A stretch of DNA of 64,000 bases from Rapana venosa (lineage: Eukaryota > Mollusca > Gastropoda > Neogastropoda > Muricidae): assembly GCA_028751875.1 (NCBI GenBank), contig CM054158.1, positions 10,280,719 to 10,344,718 on the forward strand. The letters run 5' to 3'. Made by a program: the position numbers and the translations under genes. This document shows positions 35,790-48,439 of this stretch, piece after piece. The notes under the pieces are model-generated. The model was given only the letters and a program-made list of their open reading frames with translations. It was not told where the DNA came from and ran no database searches. Each line of letters begins with the position of its first letter. Within the stretch, counting starts at the first letter, position 1.

Positions 35790-36663
35790 TTTTTTTTTTT
35801 TACTGCCTCATCTTCCATGAGGTCCCCCGTCCTGCTGTTCCCACGCCGCTCATTTCAGTCTTCTCGCCACAGCCATACCCAGATTTGTTATGTCTCATCC
35901 CCAGGGTCGGAAGTCCACAGGGAGCCCATCACTATCAGGCCGCCATGAGGCCACCAGCCAGAGGGGCCCTGCACTACTGCTGGGTCACTTTGGTGGTGTT
36001 CAGTGGTGCCTGTTCTGAGCTAACATACGCAGGACACCACCCACTAAGCCCCCTACTAACAACAGTATTAGCTCAGTCGCGGAGCCAGACTGAGTGAGTT
36101 GCCAACCCGAGGTGGCAACAACCACAACGTCCCTCCAACGACCGTCCCCCCATGAACCTCCAGCCCCCAAGGCTTTGACACAAACTCACCACAGGCACAG
36201 AAGTGTATGGGCAAACCGAATCTGAGGTCACCATGAGACCAGAGCAACTGGGACCACCGAATCAGAGGCAATTTTTTTTTTTTTTTTTTTTTTTTTTGCA
36301 TGATGATCAATGACAATGAGGATGAAGTAATGATGCTGCTGTGGAAGTGCATATGCTTTGAGACTACTTGACAGGGTTGTACTCTACGCTTACTATCATA
36401 ATATATCCCGTCGTCAACCAGGCCAAGAGATACAGACACCTGCAGTGTTGGTCAGGTAATTTGAGCAACATTTTCAAACTCGCATCCGTTAAGTGGATGA
36501 AGCTCAACTGTGTGGTCCCAGTCTTCCCACTGAGCCCACAGAACACTCACTCTGGGTAGGAGCCGGCCGGAGTCCGAAAAATCCCTATGACTCTTATGGG
36601 AATCGAACCCGCAACCTTCCAGTCCGTAACCCAAGGCGCTAACCACTGCGCCATGGCGGCTGG
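35790..36663 (-). mobile_element. Composite retroposon: tRNA SINE plus extra 3' segment
   Basis: Flanked by a perfect 18-bp target duplication, TATATAGTGCTATATCTT, at 35772-35789 and 36664-36681. On the minus strand it begins with a tRNA-like head (A box TGGCGCAGTGG at 36643-36653, B box GGTTCGATTCC at 36599-36609), runs about 366 bases to an internal A tract (36272-36297), then continues 470 bases to a terminal A tract (35788-35801). One duplication around both parts means they inserted together. Either a SINE that transduced downstream DNA, or an unusually long SINE with an internal A tract. Confidence 0.8.
36599..36653 (-). promoter_or_regulatory. RNA polymerase III A and B boxes of SINE
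   Basis: TGGCGCAGTGG fits the A-box consensus TRGYNNARNNG and GGTTCGATTCC fits the B-box consensus GGTTCGANTCC, 33 bases apart. Spacing is tRNA-like. Confidence 0.75.
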
Positions 36664-36789
36664 TATATAGTGCTATATCTTGCAAAAAACCAAATCAAAG
36701 CGCTTTCATTCATACTATTCTTTCACATGCAGCCAGTTACAATTAATAGTTTTTACAAATTCAAATGTACACACACACTCTCTCTGTCT
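36664..36789 (-). mobile_element. L2-like LINE tail, left part of 3' end
   Basis: Continuation of the tail broken at 35789: AAATCAAAGCGCTTTCATTC, CATGCAGCCAGTTAC and TTTTTACAAATTCAAATGTA match 34060-34160 and 63170-63250. Ends in a (CA)/(CT) tract. Only about 170 bases of the element survive. Confidence 0.8.
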
Positions 36790-37146
36790 GTCTGTTTTGT
36801 TTCTCATCCTTGAAGTATAACAGAAACTAATAGTACTAGGGGCACCATAAGCAAATACTACTTGTCCCCTTTTTTATGAAGGGGGGAAGGGGCAAATGAC
36901 CCTTTTTTTCATTTTAGGGGGCTCTTGGGCCCCTTTGTTTTCTTAATATTGTAGAATCAACACTGCACGTGCGAGTATATGCAAGCCCTGCTTGGTTCTT
37001 GTGCATAAATTTCCATATCAGACAAGACAGATCATTTTTATTCTCATGTGGCAATACAATGCTTTTCCTTGTTTATTTTATTCTTAGATTGGATATTCTA
37101 ATTTAGACTAATTTCTCCTTCAGTGTTTTATCTGTGTCTGTTACAG

Positions 37147-37201
37147 ATTTTGAAAGATGAAGAACAAAGGTCTGATTATGACTACATGTTGGATAATCCA
37201 G
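37147..37201 (+). CDS. DNAJC25: DNAJC25 exon, DYDYMLDNP segment
   Basis: 55 bases between acceptor TTACAG and donor GTAAGA; starts phase 0 and ends after the first base of a codon. Reads ILKDEEQRSDYDYMLDNP plus G. This segment, straight after the J domain, is highly conserved in the family (the D-Y-D-Y-M-L-D motif) and identifies the gene. Joins in frame to AG-GAG at 37788. Confidence 0.95.
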
Positions 37202-39150
<1,949 letters not shown>

Positions 39151-39157
39151 GTTTTGT

Positions 39158-39312
39158 GTTTGGTAGTATTAAGCAATAAGGTAGTATATTCTTTGGTAGT
39201 GAGCAATGTGGTAGTATTTTCTTTGGTGTGGTAGTATTTTCTTTAATATAGTAGTATATTCTTTGGTAGTGAGCAGTGTAGTTGTATTTTCTTTGGTGTG
39301 GTAGTATTTTCT
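39158..39312. repeat. 30-bp minisatellite, left part
   Basis: Units of TATTTTCTTTGGTAGTGAGC plus AGTGTGGTAG, variable here. One variant contains CTTTAATATAG, supplying the TTAA used by the piggyBac element that splits the array. Confidence 0.85.
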
Positions 39313-39593
39313 TTAACCCTTTCCCATTTTTACCCGCCGTAGCCTGCCGCTGCCCGCTGGCCCGCATATATTTATACCCGCCGCAGCCCGCCAGACGTCA
39401 TTTCAGGCTAGTGGGGAATTTCCCTCATGCACTAAGCTCACCTAGTACATGCACACTATGAATGAACATTCCACTGAGGTCAGCATAAACTAAGGAAGGA
39501 ATGGGCACCAAATTCAGTGCTACACAGCCTCCCTTTCACAAGACATTGGCCAGTGACTGGCTTTGTCTTTCCCACGCTTTCTTGTAGCTAAAA

Positions 39594-40232
39594 ATGGCAG
39601 CAAAGATTGAGCATACAATTTGGGAGGAATATACTGATGTGGAAATTGAAGCTATTTTGGCTCAAGTGGAACAGTTCGAAAGAGAATAAAATGTTGAATC
39701 CGATGTTGAAGTATATGTGGAAGAAAGAGATGAAATAGGAGAAGGTAGTGAGTCGGAAAGTGATGCTGAGGATAACATTCCGTTGGCTTCATAGCAGACG
39801 ACATGGCGCGCGCACAAGTGCCTTGCACAGTGCAAGACTTCACGCTGCCGACTGGGCCGGCACACACTCTCCCACTGAATGCCAAGCCCTTAGATTACTT
39901 TGTTTTGTTTGTGCCCCAACATTTTTTTCATATTGTAGCAGATGAAACTAACAATTATGCCAGGCAAAAGATCGCTGTGAAAGGCTTAGTCATAGATCCA
40001 TTATGGACAGAAACAACACCTGATGAAATTAGGGCTTACCTGTCAGTTTTGATCATGATGGGGATCAAGCGTTTGCCAAGGTTTCATCTCTGCTGGTCTA
40101 CTGAGTTGAGATTTTCTGAGTCACGGATCAGTAATATTATGACGAAAACCAGATTTCTCAAAATTAATCAGTATTTTCACATGAGAAACACGCCAACACA
40201 CCTGGATGCAACACTGGGCTGTGACACCTGCA
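39594..40232 (+). pseudogene. piggyBac transposase, N-terminal half, broken
   Basis: Starts MAAKIEHTIWEEYTDVEIE, stops after about 31 codons, continues as an acidic linker (GEGSESESDAEDNIPLAS), then after a shift gives PLDYFVLFVPQHFFHIVADE, TNNYARQKI, TTPDEIRAYLSVLIMMGIKR and TKTRFLKINQYFHMRN. These are conserved DDE_Tnp_1_7 (piggyBac) motifs. The catalytic aspartate region and C-terminal cysteine domain are gone. Not functional. Confidence 0.85.
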
Positions 40233-40334
40233 TTGTGACAGCCATGTAACTGGCTATTGGTGAAGGACATTAGTGTCTTTGTAAATAGTAGGCGTGAGCA
40301 CATATTTGTAAATAATGTATATATGCAACCTTCC

Positions 40335-40640
40335 TCTCTCTCTTCGACAGAAGCCTACATATGATGCATATAAATCCAACCTCAAGACATATTTGTTTCA
40401 AACCTAACTTTTTCCCTCTTTCATCACAAAACTGCCCCTGCCTTCAACAGCCCAAATCCCATTACCCTGCCAAAGCCTACAACCTGTGTGTGTGTGTGTG
40501 TGTGTATGTACATTTGAATTTTGTTTAAGCTTTTGATAGTTATTGGCTGCATTACTCTGTAAGAATATGTTGAATGCAAGCGCTCTGATTTGTCTTTGCA
40601 AGATGTAGCGCTATACAAATTTCATTTATTATTATTATAT
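40335..40640 (+). mobile_element. L2-like LINE 3' end inside piggyBac
   Basis: Reads the last L2 codons (LKTYLFQT near 40380-40405), a 3' UTR with (GT)n at 40484-40504, then GCAAGCGCTCTGATTTGTC, GTAGCGCTATACAAATTTC and ATTATTATTAT. Plus orientation, unlike the other L2 copies near the gene. Younger than the piggyBac it interrupts. Confidence 0.85.
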
Positions 40641-41123
40641 GTGCATTAGTCAACGTCGTTTTCAATATGTTTGAATACTTTCCACTGAGAAAATGTAGAC
40701 TTGGTGACAGTAATTTTGTGACAAGTGTGAATGGTGGATTGGATTGCCATGACGGTGGATTCAATGGAGGACACATTCAGGCAGGACCACACATTTAAAA
40801 AAAAAAAATCCCCATACGTATATTTCGCATGTTAGAGGGTAGTTGTAGACAGACTAACAGCATGATGTCACTGCAATGATACCTGTATTTGGTGACAAAG
40901 AGGGGACAGCAGCATGACACATGTAGGTAGAACACACATCTTGGGGTGCAGAACAAAGTATGACATCATAGGAATACTTTGGCCAAATATGACTGCTCTG
41001 CAAACAATAGTAACTGTACAGCACTATGTGTACTTGAGGTACCTTATTCTCTGAAAAAACGGTGTAAATTTTTGAATACTACAGAGAGTTTCTTTGTAAG
41101 AAATGCAAATGGTAAAGGGTTAA

Positions 41124-41348
41124 TGTAGTAGTATTTTCTTTGGTAGTGAGCAGTGTTGTTGTATTTTCTTTGGTAGTGAGCAGTGTGGTAATATTTTCTT
41201 TGGTAGTGAGCAGTGTGGTAATATTTTCTTTGGTAGTGAGCAGTGTGGTAATATTTTCTTTGGTAGTGAGCAGTGTGGTAATATTTTCTTTGGTAGTGAG
41301 CAGTGTGGTAATATTTTCTTTGGTAGTGAGCAGTGTTGTTGTATTTTC
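41124..41348. repeat. 30-bp minisatellite, right part
   Basis: Seven or eight near-perfect units of GTAATATTTTCTTTGGTAGT plus GAGCAGTGTG. With 39158-39312 it was one array before the piggyBac insertion. Confidence 0.92.
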
Positions 41349-42403
41349 TTAAGGCAATGTGCGGCAGTAGATTTTGCTAAATTTGGGTCATTTTGTCTAT
41401 TTTTAGATTTTTCCAAATTTACACTCTAAAATATGTCTATATTCATATTTCATACTTAAATTTCATTAAAAGGGTGTATTTTTGCAATGAAAAAGGTTTT
41501 TCTGACCTAACCCAACTGAGTTTGCGTTCATTTGTTCCGAAAAATGCGTGAAAATACCGATTTTTGTTGTTGCCCTAGCAACCGACATTTCTCGTTCACA
41601 AACTACATCGTGCCACACACCAAACGAAACTAGATTATCTCCCCTACACTATTCTGAAGAGCTTCCACTGCTAAAACTCATTCACAACGAACTATACGTC
41701 ATTTTCGACGATTAGCATATCCAGGGCAACTTCCATATATAGAGAGCGATTCAAAAACAAGCTAGCCGGTTAGCTGTATCGGGTCATGTGACACTTATGT
41801 CATTGCAAATGGCCGTTGTTTACATCATGCTTTTGCCTCTGCTTCAAGCAGAAAAATGACTCGTTTGAAAAAATAAACACTTCGAATGGCTCCTAAATGC
41901 AAGCCGAGGTGAGAAAAACATCTTGCATTTACTCACCAGTGCACAGCATTGAAGGAAACGGATTAATTGCTTAGAATCAGTGCCGAGTCTGACCGAGCCT
42001 TCAAAAACTGAAATCCGTCTGCTTCGGTGTCAACATCGATGCGTACAGAGGGTGTTTTGGTGTCTAAGAAAGCTCGTACTCGGCCTAAACATGAACCATA
42101 TCAGGCAGTGTGTGAAAAAAAGTTGGAAAAGGCCAGTTCAGAGCCATCTGGCAACTGTCACGAGCAGAAGTTACTCCCAGTGTAAACACACTTTTAGCGT
42201 CAGAACAGAGGAAAAGAAACCACGTGGACCAGCTATTCTGTGTATTCATGTGTGTAGTGTTTCACAGTAAGTCAGCTGTAGAGGGCATAGAATGTTTCCT
42301 GACTGAGAGAGGGGGTGGAAAACACAAGGCCAATGTATTTTACTGGTAAGCTGGGTTTTTAAAATTTTTTAAATTTCTGTAGCATCTAAATTATAAAGTA
42401 AGT

Positions 42404-42447
<44 letters not shown>

Positions 42448-43119
42448 TGTGTGTGAGAGAGAGAGAGAGAGGAGAGAGGGGAGGAGAGAGGAGAGATGAG
42501 GAGAAGAGAGAGAGAGAGAGAGTGTGTGTTTGTGTGTGTGTTTGTGTGTGTTTTAATTCTTTTGTGTGTATGTGTGAGTTTTCTTTATTTCTACCTGTCA
42601 TTATACTAATAAGACACACACAAAAACAACAACATTACTGTGTGTATGCACAGAAGTACTGGGTAAAACTGCTGGAATGAATGAACAGTTTTCACAAAAG
42701 GATTCAGGCTGAAATGAATATGTTCAATTGGAGTGGAAGCCAGCTTTCAAGTGACTTGTTTGAACAAATTCATTATAGATGTTCAGCATACTCTCCATGC
42801 TAGTACACACTTACAGTAACCCCCACACACTGATACTTGCACATGCATACCTAAACACACACACACATGCATGCACGCATACACACACATTATCCTCAAT
42901 ATAAAAGAATAACATAAAATAAAAATTTAAAAATAAAATACACACACAGAGCTCCTAAAATAAGAAACTATAACTAGATCTGTATCTTGATCCACTTTAT
43001 GGGCACTCATGGAATTTGAAGCAGTCCTGTAGTGTGCTCCATGGAACACGACAAGCTGTGATACACAGAGCTGCTGTCAGCTGGTGGTGCCAAGACCTTC
43101 AGTGAGCTGACAACACCCC

Positions 43120-43490
43120 TGAAGAAGCAGCATATCTACCTCAGGCCTGTCTATGAGAGACTGACAAATATGCAGCTGCTTCAAAGATGTGGTTCTTTCA
43201 AGACTCAAAGGAGTGCTTGAACAGCCTCATGGGATTTGTCATTCCAAGGACAAGTTTACATCATGCCGGCAAGTTCTCTTCGCACTCTGACAGCCATCCA
43301 TGAGTTCAATTTTGGTCCTGATTGTACCCAAGACACTGCCAGTTGCTTTGGATTTGATAAAAGTGTGCACATGAAGAGGCTGGGGGCATCCAGACAGCAG
43401 AAGATGGAGAAGAACAGCCTCAGATACCAGACAGACAGTGTGATCCAGAGGCGCGACACTCTGTGAGCTGCTAAACTGAAGAGGTAGGAG
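43120..43490 (+). pseudogene. Kolobok-like transposase C-terminal remnant
   Basis: Frames give LRPVYERLTNMQLLQRCGSF then KTQ, NSLMGFVIPRTSLH, and after a shift SSLRTLTAIHEFNFGP, then a basic end (KMEKNSLRYQTDSVIQRRD). The order 'YxxLxxxxLLxRC..TQ..NSL...P......L..A...FN.G' is a recurrent pattern in Kolobok-type transposases as I know them. Two shifts and a stop make it dead. Confidence 0.55.
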
Positions 43491-44084
43491 GAGCTGATGG
43501 AGCTGGAAAGTGGCCCTGCCTTTGCTACAGGGGTGTTCTGACTGTGTATTCTTGTTGCTGAAAGGTTTGCTGTGTGTATTGAAGCCTTCCAACAAGGCTG
43601 TGAGTAATAAATGTGGGTCTGAACATGTTTGTGTTCTTTTTCCTCTGTTTTCTCAGTTTTGTGTTTTTTGCATGGCATGCATTTTGGAATCAAAAATTCT
43701 CAAAACCTGTCTATCAGAAATTAATGAAACTTGGCACACTTATACATTATTGTCTTCCTGACATTATTATAGAGAGTTTTTGTTAATACTTCGAGTATTT
43801 TTTCTGTTATATGAGGAGATTACATAATACAGCGTATATAAAATGTCCATTTTTGAAAGAAAAAAAAATTAAGAATTGATGTTTTGAAAAATGTCTTTCT
43901 ATAATAATGTAAATACATCCATTATGTACATATGTGCCAAAAATCATTAATGTATCACTTGATTTTATAGGTAAAAAATGATTTCCTAAAATCCAAGATG
44001 GTGGATGTTTATCTTGGTTTCCATGACAACATGGCTTACTAACATAAAACAAATAACATTTTTTAACTTATTTATTTATTTATT

Positions 44085-44320
44085 TTTTTTTTGTATCGAG
44101 GATAATGGAATAAGCACTCATGTGCTTTTTTACATCCAGTCCCCATGTGTATGCGGTTTTGTAAATTTTGTCATCTGTTCCCACCAGCACACAATGGCCT
44201 ACTCTTTTGAAAAGCGGAACAGGATTTAACGCGTGCGCAAGATGTTCTGCATGTGTTTGCACACGGGGCCTCGGTTTATAGTCTCATCCGAAGGACTTAG
44301 AAGTCATAGTACTATAAGTT
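44085..44320 (-). mobile_element. tRNA-type SINE, head missing
   Basis: Contains CGAGGATAATGGAATAAGC, CACAATGGCCTACTCTTTTG, CGGAACAGGATTTAAC and the core CTCGGTTTATAGTCTCATCC shared by the copies at 44995, 51505 and 52190. Sits near the right end of the Kolobok-like element. Confidence 0.8.
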
Positions 44321-44388
44321 AACATCAAAAACTAGATTTTGATTCTTCAATTGTAAAAAGTAAAATTTAGCGCCACACATTGCCTTAA

Positions 44389-44685
44389 GTTTTGCTTCTT
44401 TCTTTGCTTTTGGGTCTAATTGCAGAAACTTTTTTTCATTTCTGTGAGTTCAGGATTGGCCACTTAACAATAGAGCAGCAAAGTCTCATAAAGCAATCTG
44501 TAAGTCAGCAGAAGACTCACTCCTATGTTGACATCCTTTATAGGCATTAAGTGTGCCCACCTTATGAAGGAATCTGATGAACAGCTCTTCAGTATGGTGC
44601 TCATGTGAGTCCCTAGGGAGTTTGTTTTGTGTGCAAGCATTGGTATGTGCCTGTGTGGACAATGATAATGACACGTTCTTTTACT
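44389..44685 (+). other. Intron stretch, nothing recognised
   Basis: About 300 bases of ordinary intronic sequence right of the TTAA site; no repeat or gene recognised. Confidence 0.6.
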
Positions 44686-44687
44686 TT

Positions 44688-44738
44688 GAGGATAATGAAT
44701 AAGCACCCATGTGCTTTTTTACATCCAGTCCCCTCCAG
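44688..44738 (-). mobile_element. SINE stub 31 bases before DNAJC25 exon
   Basis: Only the 3' end of the SINE family remains (GAGGATAATGAATAAGCACC, then TTACATCCAGTCCC). Confidence 0.75.
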
Positions 44739-44769
44739 ATTGTTGAGGGTGTGTGTGTGGCCTGTGCAG

Positions 44770-44910
44770 TACCTGGGAGCGCTGAACAACTACAACACGG
44801 CCATCAGCTACCTGTGCAAGGAGCCCAAGTACCGCACGCGGGCCATGGACATCGCCAAGACCGAGGGCCTGGTGCACACCGGCAAGAAGAAGAAACGCAC
44901 CATGACCAAG
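44770..44910 (+). CDS. DNAJC25: DNAJC25 exon, NNYNTAISYL to KKKKRTMTK
   Basis: 141 bases, phase 0 to phase 0. Acceptor CTGTGCAG. Reads YLGALNNYNTAISYLCKEPK, then YRTRAMDIAKTEGLVHTG and a lysine-rich KKKKRTMTK. Matches the post-membrane cytosolic part of DNAJC25 (Y-N-x-A-I-x-Y-L, P-K-Y-R, A-x-x-I-A, then a K-rich tract). The coding end AAG is followed by GCAGGC, so the intron appears to use a GC donor unless the base is an error. High third-position GC compared with exons 37147 and 52090. Confidence 0.93.
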
Positions 44911-44994
44911 GCAGGCCTGGGCTTCTCCCCCTGCAGCCTTGTACAGGGCTGGGGCTGTTTTAGCTATCTACTTTGTTTTAGCTATTCATTCTTT

Positions 44995-45330
44995 TTATAT
45001 CAAGGATAAGGGAATGAGCCCTCATGTGCTCTTTTTTAGTCCAGTCCAGTCCCTGTGTGTATGTGGTTTTCTTAATTTTGTCACATGTTCCCACGGCACA
45101 CAATGGCCTACTCTTTCGAAAAGCGGAACAGGATTTAACATGTGCGCAAGATGTTCTGTGCGTGATTGCACACAGGGCCTCGGTTTATAGTCTCATCCAA
45201 AGGATTTTGAGGGAGTGGAGGCAGCACTGATTTTAACCCCAGGGGAGAAATGCCCTTGAATGGGATTGAAACCTGGGTCATCAGATTGCAACTGCAATGT
45301 TGTAACCACTAGACTGTTCCGTGCCCACAG
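44995..45330 (-). mobile_element. tRNA-type SINE, most complete copy
   Basis: On the minus strand: a tRNA-like head (GTCTAGTGGTTACAAC, then a degenerate B box GGTTTCAATCCC), a CTGCCTCCACTCCCTC region, the core GGATGAGACTATAAACCGAG, then CCTGTTCCGCTTTTCG and the 3' end TTATCCTTGATATAAA. About 335 bases. The core resembles conserved central domains of invertebrate SINEs; which named domain I cannot say. Confidence 0.85.
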
Positions 45331-46388
45331 GTGGCAGTGCCAGTGAGTGCGTGCCTGCTGGAGGATGCATACATGGTTTTCAGATACAGGTGCATGTATG
45401 TATGCACACGAACACTCACATTCACATACACACACAACACACATGCACACTCACACACATGCACACTCACACACATGCACACTCACACACGCACACTCAC
45501 ATCCATGCACACACACACGCGTGCGTGCGCACGCACACACACACACGCGCGCGCACACAGTGGTGAGAGATAGACTCTCCTGTTGCACAAGCCTTTTTCT
45601 GTGGTTTCATTTTACCTGTATGAAACGCAGGGTCCAGTGACTGTTGATTTTGGTTTATTTTACCCCTCTTTGTTGCACCGGTGTAGTCTGTGAAAACTGG
45701 ACTGAAGATCTGTACAGGGTAAAGAACAATGTTGCAGGTTGAGTTGTTTCTCAAAGGGCCTGGTTGAGGAGTTCACTGTACAGGCTCTGGTGATGGCAGC
45801 CTCCTCTCTTTTGTGATGATCTCACATCTTCTGCTGTTAGAGAATGACCTCCTGTATGGTGCGGGTTTTGAAAACAGCCTCACATGCACACTTCTCATCC
45901 AGTGTGGACTTAGCGCATGTTCTTGGCTTTATTTTCAGTCCTCCACAAGAGCTCCGAGGTTCAGCAGTGGTGAGATTTTGCAGCTGTGTACCTGCCGTAA
46001 GGGAGCCGCCTTGGACTTTGGGTGGGGAGGATGTCGACGGTTGCCTGCCAGAACTGGCTAATGTAGTTTGAGGCAGTTTCAAGAAAAACGCATATGAAAG
46101 TTAAACATCACACTCAGCTTTGTGCCTTTCTTGCTGTATTCTTCAGTCAGTGAGGATTATTTTGTCAAATATGTCCACCTCTCACATCTGATACGGTGAT
46201 GACAACATTTTTGTGTGTGTGTGATAAATCCTTCTTATTCATCCAGAGTAGGAGCTGGTCAATTCTGGCGGTCACTGAAAGAGCAGAACTGAAAAGAAAA
46301 GGGACAGCCAGCCTTGACTGCCTAACTAGCTAAGAGGCCAGCTCCGGGCTTTAGGGCAGTGGAGGGAAAGTCAATGAACTGTGACTGC
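45331..46388 (+). other. Intron: CA-rich tract and unclassified sequence
   Basis: 45410-45560 is a (CA)n-rich tract with CACTCACACACATG units. 45560-46388 shows no recognisable gene; a possible non-autonomous element, but no ends identified. Confidence 0.55.
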
Positions 46389-46482
46389 CTGAACTGACCA
46401 GTCTGCTATAAGCATGTTGGGCAAGCTGCTTATGCCTGAACTGACCAGTCTGCTATAAGCATGTTGGGCAAGCTGCTTATGC
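46389..46482. repeat. 47-bp perfect tandem pair
   Basis: Two adjacent copies of a unit starting CTGAACTGACCAGTCTGC and ending AAGCTGCTTATGC. Confidence 0.9.
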
Positions 46483-47193
46483 CTCCAACCTACCAGCTCA
46501 CTTTCCGCCTGCACTGCCTACATGGCTGTGGCCAATTACAGCGGGAACCATTGGACTGCTTTCTGTCTGAATGCCAACAGCCAGATGTGATTAAATCTTG
46601 GTTGGCATCATTTTTCTAGACTGACTTACTGAATCAGGAGAGCCAGAGGTGGCTATTTCAGAACATTCAAACAAAATACACTAACAGAGAACACAGAAGA
46701 TCAAGAAGCAGTAATTATGAACCCCCAAAAGCATGCACAAATTTAGCACTTTACTGTTTTTTGAGTGTGAGAAAGAAGGTCAATCTCTCTCTCTCTCTCT
46801 TTCTCTCCACTCACTCACTCACTCACTCTCAGCTTTCCACGCTATAATCTGCACTTTCTCTAACTCACTTAGCTGGCCACTTGAGACAAGGGGATGGGGA
46901 ATTGGGGAATGAGCAGAGCCTTTGACTCTTTTTTTTTGCAAACCTCCTTGCCACAAACCCATGTGGCAGCAGGTACACAGACAGACAAGAGTGTTGTCTA
47001 GACGGTGCACCAGCACTCTTCCAAAGGTTTGGAATGGGGTGTGGCAATAGCAGTGGATCCAAAGCTCTGATGAAGAGCGACTTACAAGGAGACAATAATG
47101 AAGTTTAGCCAATCAAACACATCCTTTCTATAAGACAGGGGGGGGGGAGTGTAATTCAAACAGTATAGTGTGCAAAGTGCGCACTATAACAGT
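46483..47193 (+). other. Intron stretch with CT/CACT tracts
   Basis: (CT)n at about 46782-46808 and (CACT)n at 46808-46830. A G run at 47142-47149. No gene recognised. Confidence 0.55.
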
Positions 47194-47238
47194 ATGCATT
47201 ATTATATTTGAATTTTTGCTTGCAACATGAAGAACTTG

Positions 47239-47960
47239 GATCAGCAAATGTTGGGTCACTTTGCGGAAGATCGTTGGAAGTGGTTGAGATGCTCCGACGA
47301 CGAAAAATAGATATGTGTGCAATACAGGAAGTTCAATACAAAGGAGAAGGATGTCAAATGTTAGGTGTTGGTGAGGACAGGTACAAGCTGTGGTGGAGCA
47401 GAGGAAAAGAGAACGAACAAGGAGTTGGCCTACTTGTCCATGAAAACTGGCTTGAAAATGTTGTCGAAATAGAAAGATGGAGCGGTAACTCAATGAACAT
47501 AAAAATAGTTTGTGGAAAAAGATCCTGCACGTGATCTCTGCTTATGTGCCGCAGGTGGGTAGACCCCAAGAAGAGAAAGCTGACTTCTGGGAAAAACTAG
47601 GCGAGAAACTGGCTGAAATACCAGGAAAAGACATTGTCGTTGTAGCAGGAGATTTGAATGGACATGCTGGCAAGGACAGAACTGGATATGAAGATGTTAT
47701 GGGCAGGTACAACTTTGGAGATCAAAATCAAGAAGGAGAAACAATTCTTCAGCTATGCCAACAGAATAGCTTACGAATCTTGAATACGTTCTTCAACAAA
47801 AACAAGAGCACTATATCACCTTCAAAAGTGGTGTAGCGGAAACTCAGATTGACTTCATTCTCTTCAAGGGAGATGCTGCAATGGTGACAAACTGTACAGT
47901 TATTCCAGGGGAAGAATGCCTCTCACAACACAGATTGTTGTGCACAGATTTTCAAACAAA
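47239..47960 (+). pseudogene. AP endonuclease domain of RTE-like LINE
   Basis: First frame: NVGSLCGRSLEVVEMLRRRK, then IDMCAIQEVQYKGEG (catalytic E in QEV) and GLLVHENW. Shift near 47520 to a frame with VISAYVPQVG, VVVAGDLNGHAG (GDLNGH) and GRYNFGDQN. Another shift to ETQIDFI and SQHRLLCTDF (the final H). All endonuclease motifs are readable but spread over three frames. Confidence 0.85.
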
Positions 47961-48381
47961 TGATTTGATAAGACCAAGGAAGAAACCAATCGAGAAGAAA
48001 CTGAAAATTTGGAGGCTCAAAGACAAGAACATAGCCTTGGAATATGAGCAAAAAGTGAGAGAAAAAGCGGCTGGACAAGACCATGACTGGAACCAATTGA
48101 AAGAAATCCTCATGGAAGCAGCAAAAGAAATGTGTGGAGAGACCAAAGGAAGAAGACATCGACAGAGAGAAACATGGTGGTGCGATGCAGTGAAAGAAGC
48201 AATCCAAGAGAAGAAGAAAGCATTTAGGAAGTGGCAGCAAACAAAGATGTTTGAGGACAGAGAGATATACAGGAGGAAATCAAAAGAAGCCACAAAAGCT
48301 GTAGCCCAAGCTAAAGAAAAAGCGTGGGATGAATGGTGTGTTGGACTTGATACAACTGAAGGTCAGCATAAGATGTTTTGA
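47881..48381 (+). pseudogene. Endonuclease end and basic linker of RTE-like LINE
   Basis: ORF of 166 codons: endonuclease end, then a lysine/glutamate-rich linker (RPRKKPIEKKLKIWRLKDKN, ETWWCDAVKEAIQEKKKAF) typical of the region between endonuclease and RT in this LINE group. Ends at a stop that consensus would read through. Confidence 0.75.
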
Positions 48382-48439
48382 ATTGCATGGCAGATGAGGA
48401 AAGAACGGAAAGACATCAATGTAGCAAAATTTGTAAAAA

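Larger units (their letters stand above)
35134..37146 (+). other. DNAJC25 intron (J-domain exon to exon 37147)
   Basis: Donor GTGAGG, acceptor TTACAG at 37141-37146. Contains a SINE piece, an L2 tail with a nested composite retroposon, and about 350 bases (36790-37146) in which I see only a (CA)/(CT) tract and G/C homopolymer-rich text. Confidence 0.75.
39317..41119 (+). mobile_element. piggyBac element, inactive
   Basis: Flanked by TTAA at 39313-39316 and 41120-41123. Ends are inverted repeats: CCCTTTCCCATTT at left, and CCCTTTACCATTTGC read inward from the right. GC-rich subterminal repeats (ACCCGCCG) at 39340-39395. Contains a broken piggyBac transposase and a later L2-like 3' end (40340-40640). 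1,803 bases including the insert; clearly internally deleted. Confidence 0.85.
41353..44384 (+). mobile_element. Kolobok-like TTAA DNA transposon, inactive
   Basis: TTAA at 41349-41352 and 44385-44388. Imperfect terminal inverted repeats: GGCAATGTGCGGC..TA.ATTTT at left, and GGCAATGTGTGGC..TAAATTTT read inward from the right. Coding remnants lie at 41880-42270 and 43120-43490. Contains (GT)n/(GA)n at 42402-42552 and a SINE near the right end. TTAA plus a non-CCC terminus argues for Kolobok rather than piggyBac; superfamily tentative. Confidence 0.7.

Noticed and set aside
36590..36660. Free-standing tRNA gene
   Set aside because: A and B boxes are good, but the body is bounded by a retroposon target duplication and A tracts, so it is a SINE head.
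45813..46082. Overlapping 75-82-codon frames in the intron
   Set aside because: No recognisable domain, open on both strands, no splice support.
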